A stretch of DNA of 64,000 nt, from the NCBI GenBank assembly GCA_001414485.1, contig LLEY01000025.1, positions 248,001 to 312,000 on the forward strand, given 5' to 3'. Position numbers and translations under genes: made by a program. The notes under the pieces were generated by a model. It did no database searches. It saw only the letters and a list, made by a program, of their open reading frames with translations, and was not told where the DNA came from. Source of the stretch: Calycina herbarum. Its lineage: Eukaryota > Ascomycota > Leotiomycetes > Helotiales > Pezizellaceae. The first letter of the stretch is position 1. Each line of letters starts with the position of its first letter. Of the stretch, positions 10,528 through 21,962 are shown piece by piece.

Positions 10528-12757
10528 ATGTCTGACTACGAAGGACTGGAATACCTTAAACCGGGTTTCGACCCTTCCACCATGACCGTTCCGCGTCTGC
10601 GATCGGTTCTCGTATCTCACGACGTCAGCTATCCTTCTGCCGCGAAGAAAGGTCAACTCATCCAGATATTCAACGAGGACCTTCTCCCCCAATCCAGGAG
10701 GATAGTTTCTGTACGGGCGCGGGCGAGAAGGACCAGCATGGGCATAACAGACGCGGATTCGCAGGAAACTACAGTGTCAGAGGAGACCGATGAGCAAGAG
10801 GAGGAGGAGGAGGCTCCATTGCCAAGGCCACGAACTTCGAGAAGACAGCCTTCCGCAAGACTCCAGTCGGAAGATAATGCGCATGAGCTACGTGTTACCA
10901 GAAGCCGAAGTCCGACAAAGCGAACCCCAAGACCAAGCACCAAGCATGCTCGAACATCGGACAACGAGAATAGTACAGATGCTGAGCTCCCAAGAACTGT
11001 CAGAAAATCTAGGAGGAGCGCAACCCCTAACGCAGCTACTGCTGCTCCCCCGACACGGAAGATCAAACCCGAGGATGTCGAAGACGAAATCGGAGGATCG
11101 CGGCGACGAGAGAGTGCTTTTACGTACGATAATCCTTTCCAGAGCGGCAGCTCTCCCCCTTCTGACTCTAAATCAAGCGGGGACAGAAGAAGAAGAACTG
11201 TTGGTATCAGTAGCACTAGTCGAAAAAGCACATCCGCGAATAGGAGACGCACAGATGGGCCACCAAAGATTGACGATGGAATCTACCCTCCGAAAGCTGC
11301 TGTCTTCAAGGCCCCAATTAGTGATTACGACCAAGGATTGATAGACGTCGATGACAATGGCGTCGAGGCGAGCGAGGAGTTTACACCAGAAGAGCAACTT
11401 GACATGGAGCAGGAACAGGCTGCCAAAGGAGTCGATGCCCTGGGGCCACGCAGGCCACGGAGACAACAGGGAGGCTTCAATATCACCGGACCAATTTGGC
11501 TCGTTCTCATCACTCTTCTGGGCGGTTATGCTATGTGGTATAGGCAAGAAAAAGTCGCCGTTGGATACTGTGGTGTTGGAAGAGACGCACTACAAAGATT
11601 CCCAGATGGCGTTGAGGTTCCAGATTGGCTTCAAGTTCTAGTTGAACCAGAATGTGAACCTTGCCCACAACATGCATATTGTTCAGGAAACCTCCAAACA
11701 GATTGTGAGGCTGATTTTGTTCTAAAATCACACCCACTTTCTCTTGGGGGTATCGTTCCACTTCCACCAACTTGCGAGCCTGATGGAGAGAAGGTTCGTC
11801 GAGTCAAGGCTGTTGCTGATCGTGCTGTGGAGGAGTTGCGAGAGCGCAAGGCCAAATTTGAGTGTGGTGATCTCACCAACGAAGCAGGACTTCCCGAACC
11901 AACCCTCGAAATTGATGCCGAGGAGTTGAAAAAAGAGGTTAGCAAGAAGCGGAGGAAGGGTATGGGAGAAGCAGAGTTTGAAGAGCTCTGGGCTGGTGCA
12001 ATTGGAGAAATTGAGGGGAGAGACGAAGTTGTTAGTGTTTCTGATGGGTAAGTCAACGTGTTTTTATTTTGTTTTTCCTCAACACCCCCTCATCCCTCCA
12101 AGATCAAACCTACACACTTTCTGACAAACAAATACTAACCAGGTTTCTTATTCCCTCCACAGAAGCCGAACAGTCCTCAGTAGCACCTCTCTCGCCCGTC
12201 TCCCAATCTCCTGCGCCTTCAAACGATCCTTCCGAAACGCACTGGCAAGATATCGCATCCCAATTGGCGCGTTAGTTGGCCTGGCATCATTCATACTCTA
12301 CATCCGCCATGCTCTCCGCCTCCGCGCAGCTGTCAACGCAGCAGTGCCACAACTTGTTTCATTGACTCTTGAAAGACTTGCTTCCCAGGCGAGTCTTCAC
12401 GCTCAAGATAGCGAGGCGTTCCCTGAGAACTGGATCAGCATCGGTCAGCTGAGAGATGATGTTTTGAGAGACCAACATAGCCTTCAAAAGAGAGAAGCAA
12501 TATGGACCAAAGTCAGAAAAGTCGTGGAAATGAACTCGAATGTTCGCTCATCACAACGCGAGAGTCGTAGTGGTGAGATCAGTCGAGTTTGGGAATGGAT
12601 TGGTGCCGTCAGCGGGCCAGCAAGTAATGAAAAACGACGGAAATCGGGGAGAGTTTCGTGGGGAGTTTATGATACTGCGAGTAGTCCTGTCTCTGGCACT
12701 GATGATGGACCGGAAATGGCGACGTCGAAATGGCAGGAGGGACGGCCGATTTATTAA
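10528..12757 (+). CDS. Src1/Heh2/MAN1-type inner nuclear membrane protein
   Basis: Two exons, 10528-12047 and 12163-12757, give 704 residues. The intron has GTAAGT, a CTAAC branch site and a CACAG acceptor. Residues ~18-54 form a HeH/LEM-like helix-extension-helix (DPSTMTVPRLRSVLVSHDVS..AAKKGQLIQIF). A long basic/acidic linker with Arg clusters follows, fitting a nuclear localisation signal. The first membrane segment is at ~321-338 (GPIWLVLITLLGGYAMWY). A Cys-containing lumenal region follows (CEPCPQHAYC), then a second membrane segment near 543-558 (GALVGLASFILYI) and a C-terminal MSC (Man1-Src1p C-terminal) domain with a winged-helix-like end. Family members sit in the inner nuclear membrane, bind chromatin near telomeres and rDNA and help nuclear pore quality control. 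Domain order and length match the family. Confidence 0.9.
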
Positions 12758-13527
12758 TTCTTTACACCTTACTTATTTCCTTTTGTCTCACTTGAGTGTT
12801 TTGAGGACTTTTTTCTCTCTTTTTCTTGTGTAGCTATTTAGGGAGGGGGCTACGGGGTGTTGGTTGGTTGCTCTTTTTATTACGCCGGGATGCGGGATGA
12901 TACCAGTAACTAGTTTCGTAATACCAATAAACAGCAGCTTTTCACGATTCCTTCTTGTGCCATGTACATCATTGATGTTTATGCCCTTTCTTATATTGTG
13001 AGTGAATGCTGTCATGTGTTGATTTCCGAGTTTTGCTACTTCCTATTGAGGGCATTTGTTTACTTCATATACGCTGATTTATTTTCTGCTTTAGACCTTA
13101 CCTTTGGAAAATACCCTCCCATTGGTTAATTTCCCGCAATTGTGGGCTGGTTCCGGAATTGACTAATCACGTTGCTACTTTGAAGTATTAAGTAGTGAGT
13201 CTAGTAAGGAGGTTAGCTGATAAATTACATTGTTTGAGAACATTCGAATAATTGAATCTAAGGCAGATCTTTGACTAGATCATATGCGTTTCGTCTTTTA
13301 AACGTCGACTGGAATATGCTAGTGCGAACAGAAAAGGGAAAGGTACTCCTGGGACCCTGAGAGAATTGGTTGTTGAGTTTTCGGATTTTGAAAGCCATGA
13401 CGCTCGAGACAAACTCTTTGGTATCTTGACCATATGTCGCTTGCAGCAAAGCCAATCTAGCCGACTACTCAATGAACCTGAATGAGATATATATCACGGC
13501 CGAGGTCCTCATCTCCATGGCCCGGGC
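12758..13527. other. Intergenic region containing one dispersed repeat
   Basis: It holds the 3' end of the Src1-type gene, then the repeat copy listed separately at 13150-13260. No open frame longer than 75 codons shows a known motif. Confidence 0.4.
13150..13260. repeat. Dispersed non-coding repeat, copy 2 of 3
   Basis: It shares with the copies at 4475-4660 and 48355-48540 the words TTGACTAATCACGTTGCTAC, GTATTAAGTAGTGAGTCTAG, then TAAATTACATTGTTTGAGAA followed by ATTCGAATAATTGAAT, in the same order. This copy is shorter at the right end, lacking the ACACATCCGAGT word. It lies in the 3' flank of the Src1-type gene. Confidence 0.6.
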
Positions 13528-14117
13528 GTGTTTTACGGACCAAATACACACTTCAATCCAAACTCTGACTTTCAATCAGTGCAGGGCGAAGTCAAGGTCA
13601 TACCATCTAAAACACCTATACGAAATTTCAAGGGATATTTCCAGCGTTTCTTGAAACATAAACAACCCAAATCTTCAGCACCACCACCAAATTTGTCAAT
13701 ACCGGAAATTGAAATCAAGAAATTTCTCTATAGCAGCACCGAAGAATGCGCTCCTCTCCTCCAAAAGCTTGGGCTCGTCCTGTTCGCCACTTCAGCAGGC
13801 ATAACAGGAGTCGCCACCAATGGTGTGAGTCTGGGTAACAGGGTCTTGAGAATGGAAAGCGATAGCGATGAATTGTGGCAGTGTGTTGAAAGAAAAGTTC
13901 TGATTCGCGGTGATGGTGGAAGTTGCGCAGGGAAAGGTCTGGTGCTGGTCGGACGTTTGCTACCGGGTACTATGGAATCTTTCGTGGACGTAGAGTTAAC
14001 CCGGAGTCGTAAGTGGATTGAACTTGAAATCACTATTGCGACTTTGCTTTATGTCGCTGGTTATTTTTAGGAAGTAAATGTTGTTGTACTTGTGTGAAGT
14101 TCTACCTTCCTGATTAG
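13528..14117 (+). CDS. Hypothetical protein
   Basis: A long frame opens at 13528. If the GTAAGT at 14009 and the TTTTTAG ending at 14070 are used as splice sites, the product is 175 residues ending in a Cys cluster (SKCCCTC). Without splicing it is 180 residues ending at 14070. The middle reads like real coding sequence (IEIKKFLYSSTEECAPLLQK, then LVLFATSAGITGVATNG), and the second half has a Gly-rich GDGGSCAGKGLVLVGR stretch. No signal peptide or known domain is apparent. It lies between the Src1-type gene and a convergent amidase. It could be the remnant of a longer gene, since the start lacks an obvious leader. Confidence 0.4.
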
Positions 14118-14423
14118 ACCAGGATTTCACCTCGAAGGCCACCTCAATTTTATGCAGTCTCCTTTTCCTTGTTAATATCCATGAACTTGCTGAGATAAAT
14201 CAATGTCCCTCACCTTCTCAAATCCTCTAAAATATATTGAGAGCACCACAATATTCTAATTTTTACTCCTCAGCAACTATGACCACTTGAATTCTCAGGC
14301 ATCTCGCTACTCTCTTACCACACGATCTTTCAGACCCCTTCCAAATGTCAAACATCTCAAGTACCGAACTTTCTACATTCATAAAGATTTCCATTCTCTT
14401 TACAGTACGCTAACAACAACAAT

Positions 14424-15926
14424 CTAAAACAACTTCAGCTTCCATCCTCCTTCCTCTTTAAACGCATCACCAATAGTTTTTCCAGTCCATAAAACATGTT
14501 CATCTGTGTAACGGGGGCCTACTGATGTCAACCCGATTGGGAGTTTGTTTTCTCCTTCGAACCCTGGGATATTGAGACAGGGGACTTGGAGGATGGTCCA
14601 CATTGAGCAGAATGACTTGTTTGGGTTAGTTTATGCCTTTCAGGAACGAAGGGGAGGGGGGCTGAAAATTGCAAAATGAAAACTCACAGCATCACCGGTA
14701 CTCTGTATCCCAACAGGCGCCTCATCAACAACACTAGGGGTAAAAACAACATCGTACTTCCCAGCTATCTCATCCCAAACAGGTCGTAGCTTTGCACATC
14801 CGTCATACGATTCCAATTGTGCTTTTCGGGTTAACTTGCTGGTGTTGTTTACGTGTCCATGAAGCATGGGATGCATTTTTTCTTTGGCGAGGAGGTAATC
14901 TTCGTCAAATTAGCGATACGAAGAACCGGGATAAGGGGGAGGGGTGTATTTACTTCCTAAAAATGAGGTTCTTCCCTCCCCAGCAAGGACATTCCCATGC
15001 CACGCAGTGATCTTCTCAAATTCGTTGGGGAGTTCTATTTCTTCTACCTTGGCACCTTTACTTTCTAATATCTTCTTTGCATTCTCCCACGCATTTCTCG
15101 TACCAGGTCCAGCTTTATGCCATACATGGGTTTTACAAAACGCAATCTTCGAACCTTCGATTTTGAAGGGTGTAGTAGGAGGAGTCTCGTCATCAGCAAG
15201 TTGGAAGACCTTACTCAACAACTGTAAATCCTCAACCGAACGAGCATATAATCCCAAAGTATCACATGTCATAGAATACTGCGCCAATCCCTCTCTCGAG
15301 ATAGCACCCCAAGTAGGTTTCAGCGCAAAAATTCCATTGAAGGATCCTGGTCTGATGGTTGAACCGCCTGTTTGAGTCCCGAGGGATATGGGGACTTGGT
15401 AGTCTCCAACTGCTGCGCCGGAACCAGAGGATGAGCCACCGGGTGTGCGGGAGGAATCATGAGGGTTGGTGGATGCGGGACCGTCGGTTACGGCGGCGAA
15501 TTCTGTGGTTGTCGTTTTGCCGAATATGAGAGCGCCTGCTGCTCGGAGAGTGATTATTGGGGCGGCATCTATGGTGCTTGGTCTCGAATCTGCGTATATG
15601 GGGGAGTTTAGGCTTGTTGGCATATCTAAATTTTGGTGTTAGAAAGTGGATATTATGGAGGTTGGGCTGGTACCTTTTGTGAGAATCACATCTTTTACTC
15701 CAATTGCTATTCCATGTAATGGACCTCTCTTATCGGCTGGTATTTGATCTAGTTTTCTGGCTTGTTCGAGAACGAATTCTGGATTGAGGTAGGCCCATGC
15801 TTTGACTTGGGAATCTCGCTCTTTTATGCGGGCGAGGAGGGATTTGGCGTAGTTTTCAACTGTTAGATCTCCTTTTTGCATTAAAGCCCCAGCTTCACTG
15901 GCTGTCAGACGGTATGGCTCCGTCAT
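14424..15926 (-). CDS. Amidase-signature hydrolase
   Basis: Four exons on the minus strand (15926-15674, 15625-14954, 14899-14688, 14615-14424) give 442 residues in a continuous frame. The amidase-signature triad is visible: Lys78 in GIAIGVKD, the cis-Ser in the PGGSSSGSGAA loop and the nucleophile Ser in GTQTGGSTIRPGS. The first intron falls in the codon joining TK to DMPTSLNSPIY, a known conserved stretch. The family hydrolyses amides by a Ser-cisSer-Lys mechanism; members include acetamidase, indoleacetamide hydrolase and fatty-acid amide hydrolase, and substrate cannot be told from sequence. There is no signal peptide, so it is probably cytosolic. Length is slightly short of the usual 470-550, mainly in the C-terminal third. 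It converges with the hypothetical gene on its left. Confidence 0.9.
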
Positions 15927-16592
15927 TCTGGGAAGCCGGTTGTTATCTTATAATGAATCAATCTGCAACGAGATGATATAGCAACTCGAGAAAAATGAAG
16001 ACAAATCGAAGGAGAAAATCAGATTTAAGAAGAGGAAGGAGATTTTAAAGAAACTGGGAGGAAAAGGTGTACGAATTGAGTGACAGATCTGGCTCTTATT
16101 GTTTCCATTCCATTGGTACATACGAGTATTTGTATGTAATAGGTTGCAAAAGTGGGTGGTGTTAGTCTCGGTGCCTGACACATAAATCCGACTTATCTTC
16201 GGAACAGCGACAGGATAAAGACAACGTTGAATTAAGGAATAGGTAACTATCTAGGAAACATGATATTCGATGACGGAAAGGAAGAATCGTTCCTGGGAAG
16301 ACGTTTTGAGATCATATAGTACTCGAGGTATTTGCATGGGGACTGTCACGTGCACATACCTTCAAATTTGCCATGTCTTCCATGCGCTTTATGGTAGACA
16401 CGAAGTCATTCTATATATCATCTCACACAAACTGATTCATGCTCACTTAAGCCCAGGTGATGATTTGAGAGATGAAAGTGCTTCTTCCACGAAGGATGAG
16501 AAATCAAACCTGTGGCTGAAGCATGGTGGCTTTCCCGGGTATCTAATTCTTTCTCATCTTGTCTGATCGAATCCTCGAGAATATTGACTCCT
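15927..16592. other. Intergenic: amidase promoter and downstream flank of next gene
   Basis: It contains a CACGTG core (GTCACGTGCAC) near 16345 and a 98-codon frame at 16270-16566 with no recognisable features, which I do not call. No repeat or RNA gene is visible. Confidence 0.4.
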
Positions 16593-17690
16593 TCAATCTT
16601 CTACTTCGCCTCCAAAGTCCACCAGACGAATTCTTCGAGCATCTTTTGGATGAAATTGTGCCACCTTTGACCTTACAAGAAACCTGGCAGCAGCGGACTC
16701 TCTTGTAATTTCAACATATGCACCTGGACCAGTACCACCAGCTTCCACGAGATTGTTGAGAAGTTGCTCGGTCAATTCTCTCATCTCCGCCCCTGCAGCC
16801 CTCTTCTCGTCCCATGGCTGCTCGTCCTCGACCATTTCATCCACATCTGCTCTCGCGCCCCAAATCTGATCAATGCGGCGTTGCCGTTTATCCTCATCTG
16901 GCTTGTCTTTGGGCTTTTTGGCTTTCCCTTTGGCGGTGAATCCGGCCTCAAGCATAACTTCGTCAACATCCAGATTGTCACCCACAATGGGTCCTCCCAA
17001 CTCTTCGGCTGCCAATAGAGGAGCAAGGTGGTTGTCGATGAAATGATTGAATGCTTGCACCAATTTTCCAGTCTCGGTGTCGTAGTATTCTTGCTTAGAC
17101 TGCATGCCTCGAATCATATCTTTGGCAACTTGACTTGATGTTTTCTGGGTGCGCTCCTCTATCTGAGTTTGCAGTGATGCTATACGGGAATTCAACTCGT
17201 TCTGTATGAGCTTTGCATCGGAACTGAAACCTTGCTCTTTCTCGAGTCTTTTCTGGGATTCTTGGAGCTCAAGTTCGGTTTGGGTGATACATTGTTGAGT
17301 CTCCTTGATGCATTTGTCGGTATCACGAAGAGCCAGAAGTGCTGGAACTGGCGATTCCGGGGATGGGAGCCATGGCTCTTGGGGTGTCAATGTCTCATAA
17401 GCAGCTTTGAGAGCACGTAATTGTAGTAAATGCGATTTTGGGTCTTCCGAGGCCTCGGTATCAAGTGGGACTGCTGAAGCACGGAGCTGAAGACATATTA
17501 GAGTTATTACTCAACGTCTACGCTACCATGCACTTACCCCATCCAGAACCGCCTCCTGCTCTTTTACTCGGTCTTGCAATGTTTTCAGAGTCTTGTCTAG
17601 ACGAGAAGTATATGAGCTGGCTGCACGCGCCTTTTTGGGGAAATTCATGTTTCTGGAAAGAGGTTGATTGCGTTGGAGTAGAGTTTTCAT
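16593..17690 (-). CDS. Coiled-coil protein, candidate Sim4/CENP-K-like kinetochore subunit
   Basis: Two exons (17690-17538 and 17486-16593) give 348 residues; the intron has GTAAGT and CTTCAG. Residues ~20-60 and ~85-180 are heptad-rich (for example LDKTLKTLQDRVKEQEAVLDG, split by the intron, and ITQTELELQESQKRLEKEQ). A segment FNHFIDNHLAPLLAAEELGG follows, recalling the C-terminal part of CENP-K/Sim4 proteins. A Lys-rich linker and a Gly/Ala-rich helical tail finish with RRIRLVDFGGEVED. CENP-K-type proteins belong to the constitutive centromere-associated network. The coiled coil is seen; the family assignment is inference. It is transcribed divergently from the KH-domain gene. A damaged copy of its last ~25 codons lies at 26994-27075. 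Confidence 0.55.
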
Positions 17691-18694
17691 GTGCAGATGG
17701 GAATTCAGAGTGAATTCTTGTTCTTCAAAGTCGACTAGCGCTCCAATATTGATGTGAAACGCGACTTTCCATTTGGTGAGGCTGAATTTTAGCGCGTCAC
17801 CTCCATTCCATCACGTGAATTAAGCTTAATGCTCCCCCAAGCCTTTTTCTGGGACGACGCACAGCACAGAGCTTGAGCTCTATTCATCCTCCCTTCATCC
17901 CTTCACGTCGTCAGCATCAACGCCCTCACTTTCTCCATCAACTTTCTTCTACCTGACCCCACACTTTTCTGTCCTTGACCCTTTTACAGCTCCCCCGCCC
18001 ACCGCCCACCGGCACCGTCGCCCACTGACTGCAGGCTCCGACGCGATCCCCTCATCCTCTCCCTCCCTCTGCCATTGTCCCTCTGCCATTGTCCCCCTCC
18101 CGAAACAAAGCAGAAACACAGCAGGCAAACACTCATCAGGACAGAATTCTCAACCCACACGCGCACATACACTCACATACATACTCCGAGACCACCGACA
18201 CCTACACCCACCGTTCCTCCGCCGCCGCCAGTAGAAGAGAAGAGAGACAGCGAACTCGTGTCGTTGAAGGACCTAAAAAGGTTTGAGGAAAGGTCTCTAC
18301 TACTACTGCTTCTTCTTCCCAGGGGATTCTCAATCAATCACCCATCTACATCCACCTCCACCTCCACCTCCATCAACCACTCCACCTCCTCCACTGCTCG
18401 TCATCCTCATCTCGCCCTCAACCTCCTTCCCTCTCCCGCAGATCATTTCTCAAGACCTGTCTCTTGTCTTCTGTCTCCGCAACACCTGCCCGTCCCCTAT
18501 CTACGACCTCATTCCCTCTTCAGCATCCCCGTTTGTCAATAGCACAGGCTCTCCCTTCCGATCATCAACACCAGCACGTTTTCTTTCGAAGAACTCCTAG
18601 GTGTACATAAAACGATCAATCCAAAACTTGTTTCCGACCTCCTTCCCGATAAACCTTCTCCAATCTGAAGTGAAGAGATTAACCCATAGCAAAT
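17691..18694. promoter_or_regulatory. Divergent promoter and CT-rich leader of the KH-domain gene
   Basis: A shared ~1-kb region between two divergent genes. It has a perfect TCACGTGA palindrome at 17811-17818. From about 17870 to 18690 the plus strand is extremely pyrimidine-rich with CCACCT repeats (about 18345-18375), typical of long 5' leaders of fungal regulatory genes. Frames of 105-155 codons here are low-complexity by-products of the C/T bias, so I do not call them. Confidence 0.5.
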
Positions 18695-20200
18695 ATGTCT
18701 GCCACTCCACCACCAACCACAGCTCCGACCCAGTCGACCAAGAGACCCCTTGAAGATCCATCCTCGCCTTCAGCTCCCAACGATCAACCTGAAGCCAAGC
18801 GACCTGCGCTGGACAAGATTGTCAAGGGCGAGGAAGAAGAGCCAAAGCCAGCACCAGCACCCGTCGAACTGCCTGTTGTCACCTCGTCACCAGAAAAGAA
18901 GGAGTCAACCAATGGAGTCAAGCCAGAAGTCAAGGATGAGCAAGGCGATACTGTCGTACCTGACGCTGCACCTCAATCAATTGAGACCACAATCACCTCA
19001 AACAGAGAGAACTCTGCGAGCTCTGCTCTGCCACACGATGAGAGTGCCTGGATTCATATCAGAGCTGTCATCACCAGTGCTGAAGCTGCCACAGTGATCG
19101 GCAAAGGAGGTGAGAATGTCTCCCTCATCCGAAAGATGTCAAACGCAAAATGCACAGTCAGCGATTACCAGAAGGGAGCTGTTGAGAGAATCTTGACTGT
19201 CAGTGGTGTTGTAGATGCAGCAGCAAAGGTATGTAAATTTTATCCCAATTATTGAATCAGGCTGACCTTTTAGGCTTTTGGTTTGATCATCAGAACACTC
19301 AACAATGAGCCCCTCGAGTCTGCATCCAGCAGTCAATCCAAAACCTATCCCCTCCGATTACTCATTCCTCATATTCTCATCGGCTCCATCATTGGCAAGG
19401 GAGGAGTTAGAATCAGGGAGATCCAAGAAGCTTCGGGTGCCCGTCTGAATGCTTCGGATTCCTGCCTGCCACTATCCACCGAACGATCCCTCGTTGTTCT
19501 TGGTGTTGCTGATGCTGTTCACATTGCCACCTACTATGTAGGCAGCACTCTTTTCGAGCAACTTTCAGAGAGATTCGGGGGCCCAGCTGCTTCTGCTTAC
19601 GCTTCTCGAAGTGGTGGACCCGCTGGTGTCGTTCCTGGTGGTATGCAAGTAGTACCATATGTCCCTCAACCAGCCGGAGGAAATTATGGACACCCTGACA
19701 ACCACAGAGGCCGTATGGACCGTGGACATCACACACCTGCACAAGCTTATGGTCAACCATACGCACAACAACCTCCTCAGCAACAACAACCAGCTCAGCC
19801 AATGCACTATGGTGGATCACCAGCAGTTGCAGGAGGCTACGGAGGTGTTGGTCCACAGCAGCCACAACACCCTGGTCAACCGGGCCCTCAATCCCACGCT
19901 GGCCCACCCGCCCAGCCAATGCAAGGCCTCGTCCCCGGACAACCATTAACCCAACAAATCTTCATTCCAAACGACATGGTTGGTGCCATCATTGGTAAGG
20001 GTGGAGCTAAGATCAACGAGATCCGACAACTCAGTGGAAGTGTCATCAAGATCAACGAGCCTCAGGATAACAGCAATGAGCGATTGGTTACTATCACCGG
20101 CACACAAGAGTGCAACCAAATGGCTCTCTACATGCTGTATTCTAGACTTGGTTCGAAATTCCCCTCCTTCCGACCACCACGAGTAATTACTAACACATAA
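18695..20200 (+). CDS. Triple KH-domain RNA-binding protein (Pbp2/Hek2/Rnc1-like)
   Basis: Exons 18695-19228 and 19274-20200 give 486 residues; the 45-base intron (GTATGT...TTTTAG) splits the first KH domain. KH1 spans ~118-190, KH2 ~205-272 and KH3 ~405-473. Each has the diagnostic GxxG loop as IGKGG (residues 136-139 and 219-222 for the first two). The N-terminus is acidic and Pro-rich with a short basic KRPALDK stretch. Between KH2 and KH3 lies a Gln/Pro/Gly-rich low-complexity linker (QQPPQQQQPAQP), about 130 residues. In yeasts this architecture is found in Pbp2, Hek2/Khd1 and Rnc1, which bind mRNAs to control stability, localisation and translation. Which of these is the true orthologue cannot be settled by eye. 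Confidence 0.9.
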
Positions 20201-21496
20201 CCCACAGAGAGTGAGAAACATCGCATCTGATCTGGTACTTTGGACGAAGAAGAAAGCGCACAATATAATATCACGCCATGACCACAGAAAATCATAATTT
20301 GTTCTACCCCTTCCGGTCTCTGATTGGGAAATTTTCGTCTTTTTTTTTGAGGTTAGCGGCGCATTCAATGGGTAAATTCGGGGCGAAAATAAAAGCCAGT
20401 TATTGTACTGAGCGTGGCGATTGGGGGATCATCATTGCTCTGTTTTGCCTTTTTCTCGCGTGTGTTCTTTTGGGAATGGAAATGAACGGGAATATTCTTC
20501 ATTTTTTTCCTCTTCGGGGTCCATGTATTCAGATATCGGATAGTTTGATGAACACGTTCTTGACATACCCTTCTTGCCTTGTTCTTGAGCGATTTTTGAG
20601 TTTGCGCGAGGTATATGCTGATAGAGACGGAATTTGCTCTTGAAAGATACTTGTTTTACCTACTAGCAGCTCCCGCCTTTTTATCTTACTTGCAAGAAGT
20701 TTCCTGACTGCTAGACTAAATATTTTTAGAAGTGCTTGGAGCTCCAGCGCCCGAGTTAATACGTATTGCGGCTCTGACAGGGTGGGTTCTCAAGCATTAT
20801 TTTATCGTAGTACTAATTTGCTAGAGTGAGCCAACCCCGAGGCTTTCTCTTAAATTCTTACAGGATGACCCACAATCTGAGGAATCCTAGGTCGTGGAAT
20901 GACAGTGTCTGTTCTGCGTGACTTCATCTTAAAACAACACCTAAGCAGAGACATCCTCGATTTGGAATGAAAATCTCTTTTGTATTAAGTGGTAAGCTTA
21001 GTAATTTTAAGTATTGGATTAGCATGTTCTAGAACCTTTGGTTTAAGTTAGTTGATGAAGGAAAGTTTTGATAGAGTACTGGATACTTATCTAAGTATAG
21101 AAGTATCAAGTTAATTTATATTAAGTTGGATTTCGTAAGGGCATAGAGTATTGGGTACCTTTATTTAAGTAATAGTTAATTGATGTCATTATTTGAGAAA
21201 GTTTGAAATAGCTTTCTTCTTATAGAATAGAGGTACAAGGTTGTGATATTCTGAAAAGTACGGGATTTACACCGAAGAGGAAAACGAGTTTTAGAGCAGT
21301 CACTATAAATGGGGATGCAGAGACTACTTTTACCTCGATGCACGGTTTCTAGATGATAAGAATTGTAATTATATGCTCTATCAGAGAAGGAATAAGCTTT
21401 TTTGGACCTTTGTGATAAAGTCATAAGCTGCCGCAAAGTCGGCAAAGTAGGACTTTTGGTAAGTTCACACACATGGGGGAATGAAGTTTTGATGTT
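20201..21496. other. Intergenic: 3' region of the KH gene, then unassigned sequence
   Basis: The first ~450 bases are probably 3' untranslated sequence. A 121-codon frame at 20278-20643 has no motif. From about 21.0 kb the DNA becomes AT-richer and leads into a tandem repeat. No gene is supportable. Confidence 0.4.
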
Positions 21497-21842
21497 AGGT
21501 AAAGCTAAGGGTATTTGCCCGCAAATCCTACGCGTTCGGTGTAATGTCTTTGCATTCCAGATGCTTGCTGCTAATGAAATTTTGTTGGTGGGAAGGAGTT
21601 TTCTTTTGTTTTTGATTTTAGGGAAAGCTCGTAGATTTGGCCTGCAAATCCTATGCAATTCCTTCGCATGCCAGATGCCTTCCGTCCATGTAATTTTTCG
21701 GCGAAAATAGTTTTTTTATTTTAGGGAAAACTTGTAGAAGTGGCCCGCCAATCCTACGCAATCCCATTGCATGCCAGATGCAGTATTCTTTTAGGCAATA
21801 GGAAAGCTTATGGGGTTGGTCTGCAAATTCCATGCAATCCAC
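21497..21842. repeat. Degenerate tandem array, four copies
   Basis: Copies begin near 21497, 21620, 21723 and 21800. Each starts with a word like AGGGAAAGCT(C/T) and continues ..TGGCCTGCAAATCCTATGCAATCC, with GCATGCCAGATGC about 50 bases later in the first three. Spacing shrinks from about 123 to 103 to 77 bases because the variable tails differ. Read on the minus strand the units also share a peptide-like pattern (IWHAM/IWNAK.., ..PKIK), but stops interrupt it. Confidence 0.7.
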
Positions 21843-21962
21843 CTACACTCCTCAGCCATAGAATGCCGTGAAAGAAGCCTTTTTTGTAAGAGAGTCAGCT
21901 CCGCTGATGAAATTGATTTTGAGGATTGGATGCGCTGCGTAGCTTTTGTTCTTTTTGGTTGG

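Noticed and set aside
10653..11252. 199-codon minus-strand frame
   Set aside because: Antisense shadow of the basic/acidic linker of the Src1-type gene, whose domains and intron are convincing on the plus strand.
18075..18542. 155-codon frame rich in Pro, Ser and Thr
   Set aside because: Product of C/T-biased leader sequence; several frames are open at once and none has a domain.
19413..19946. 177-codon minus-strand frame within the KH gene
   Set aside because: Shadow of the Gln/Pro-rich linker; the plus strand has three clear KH domains.
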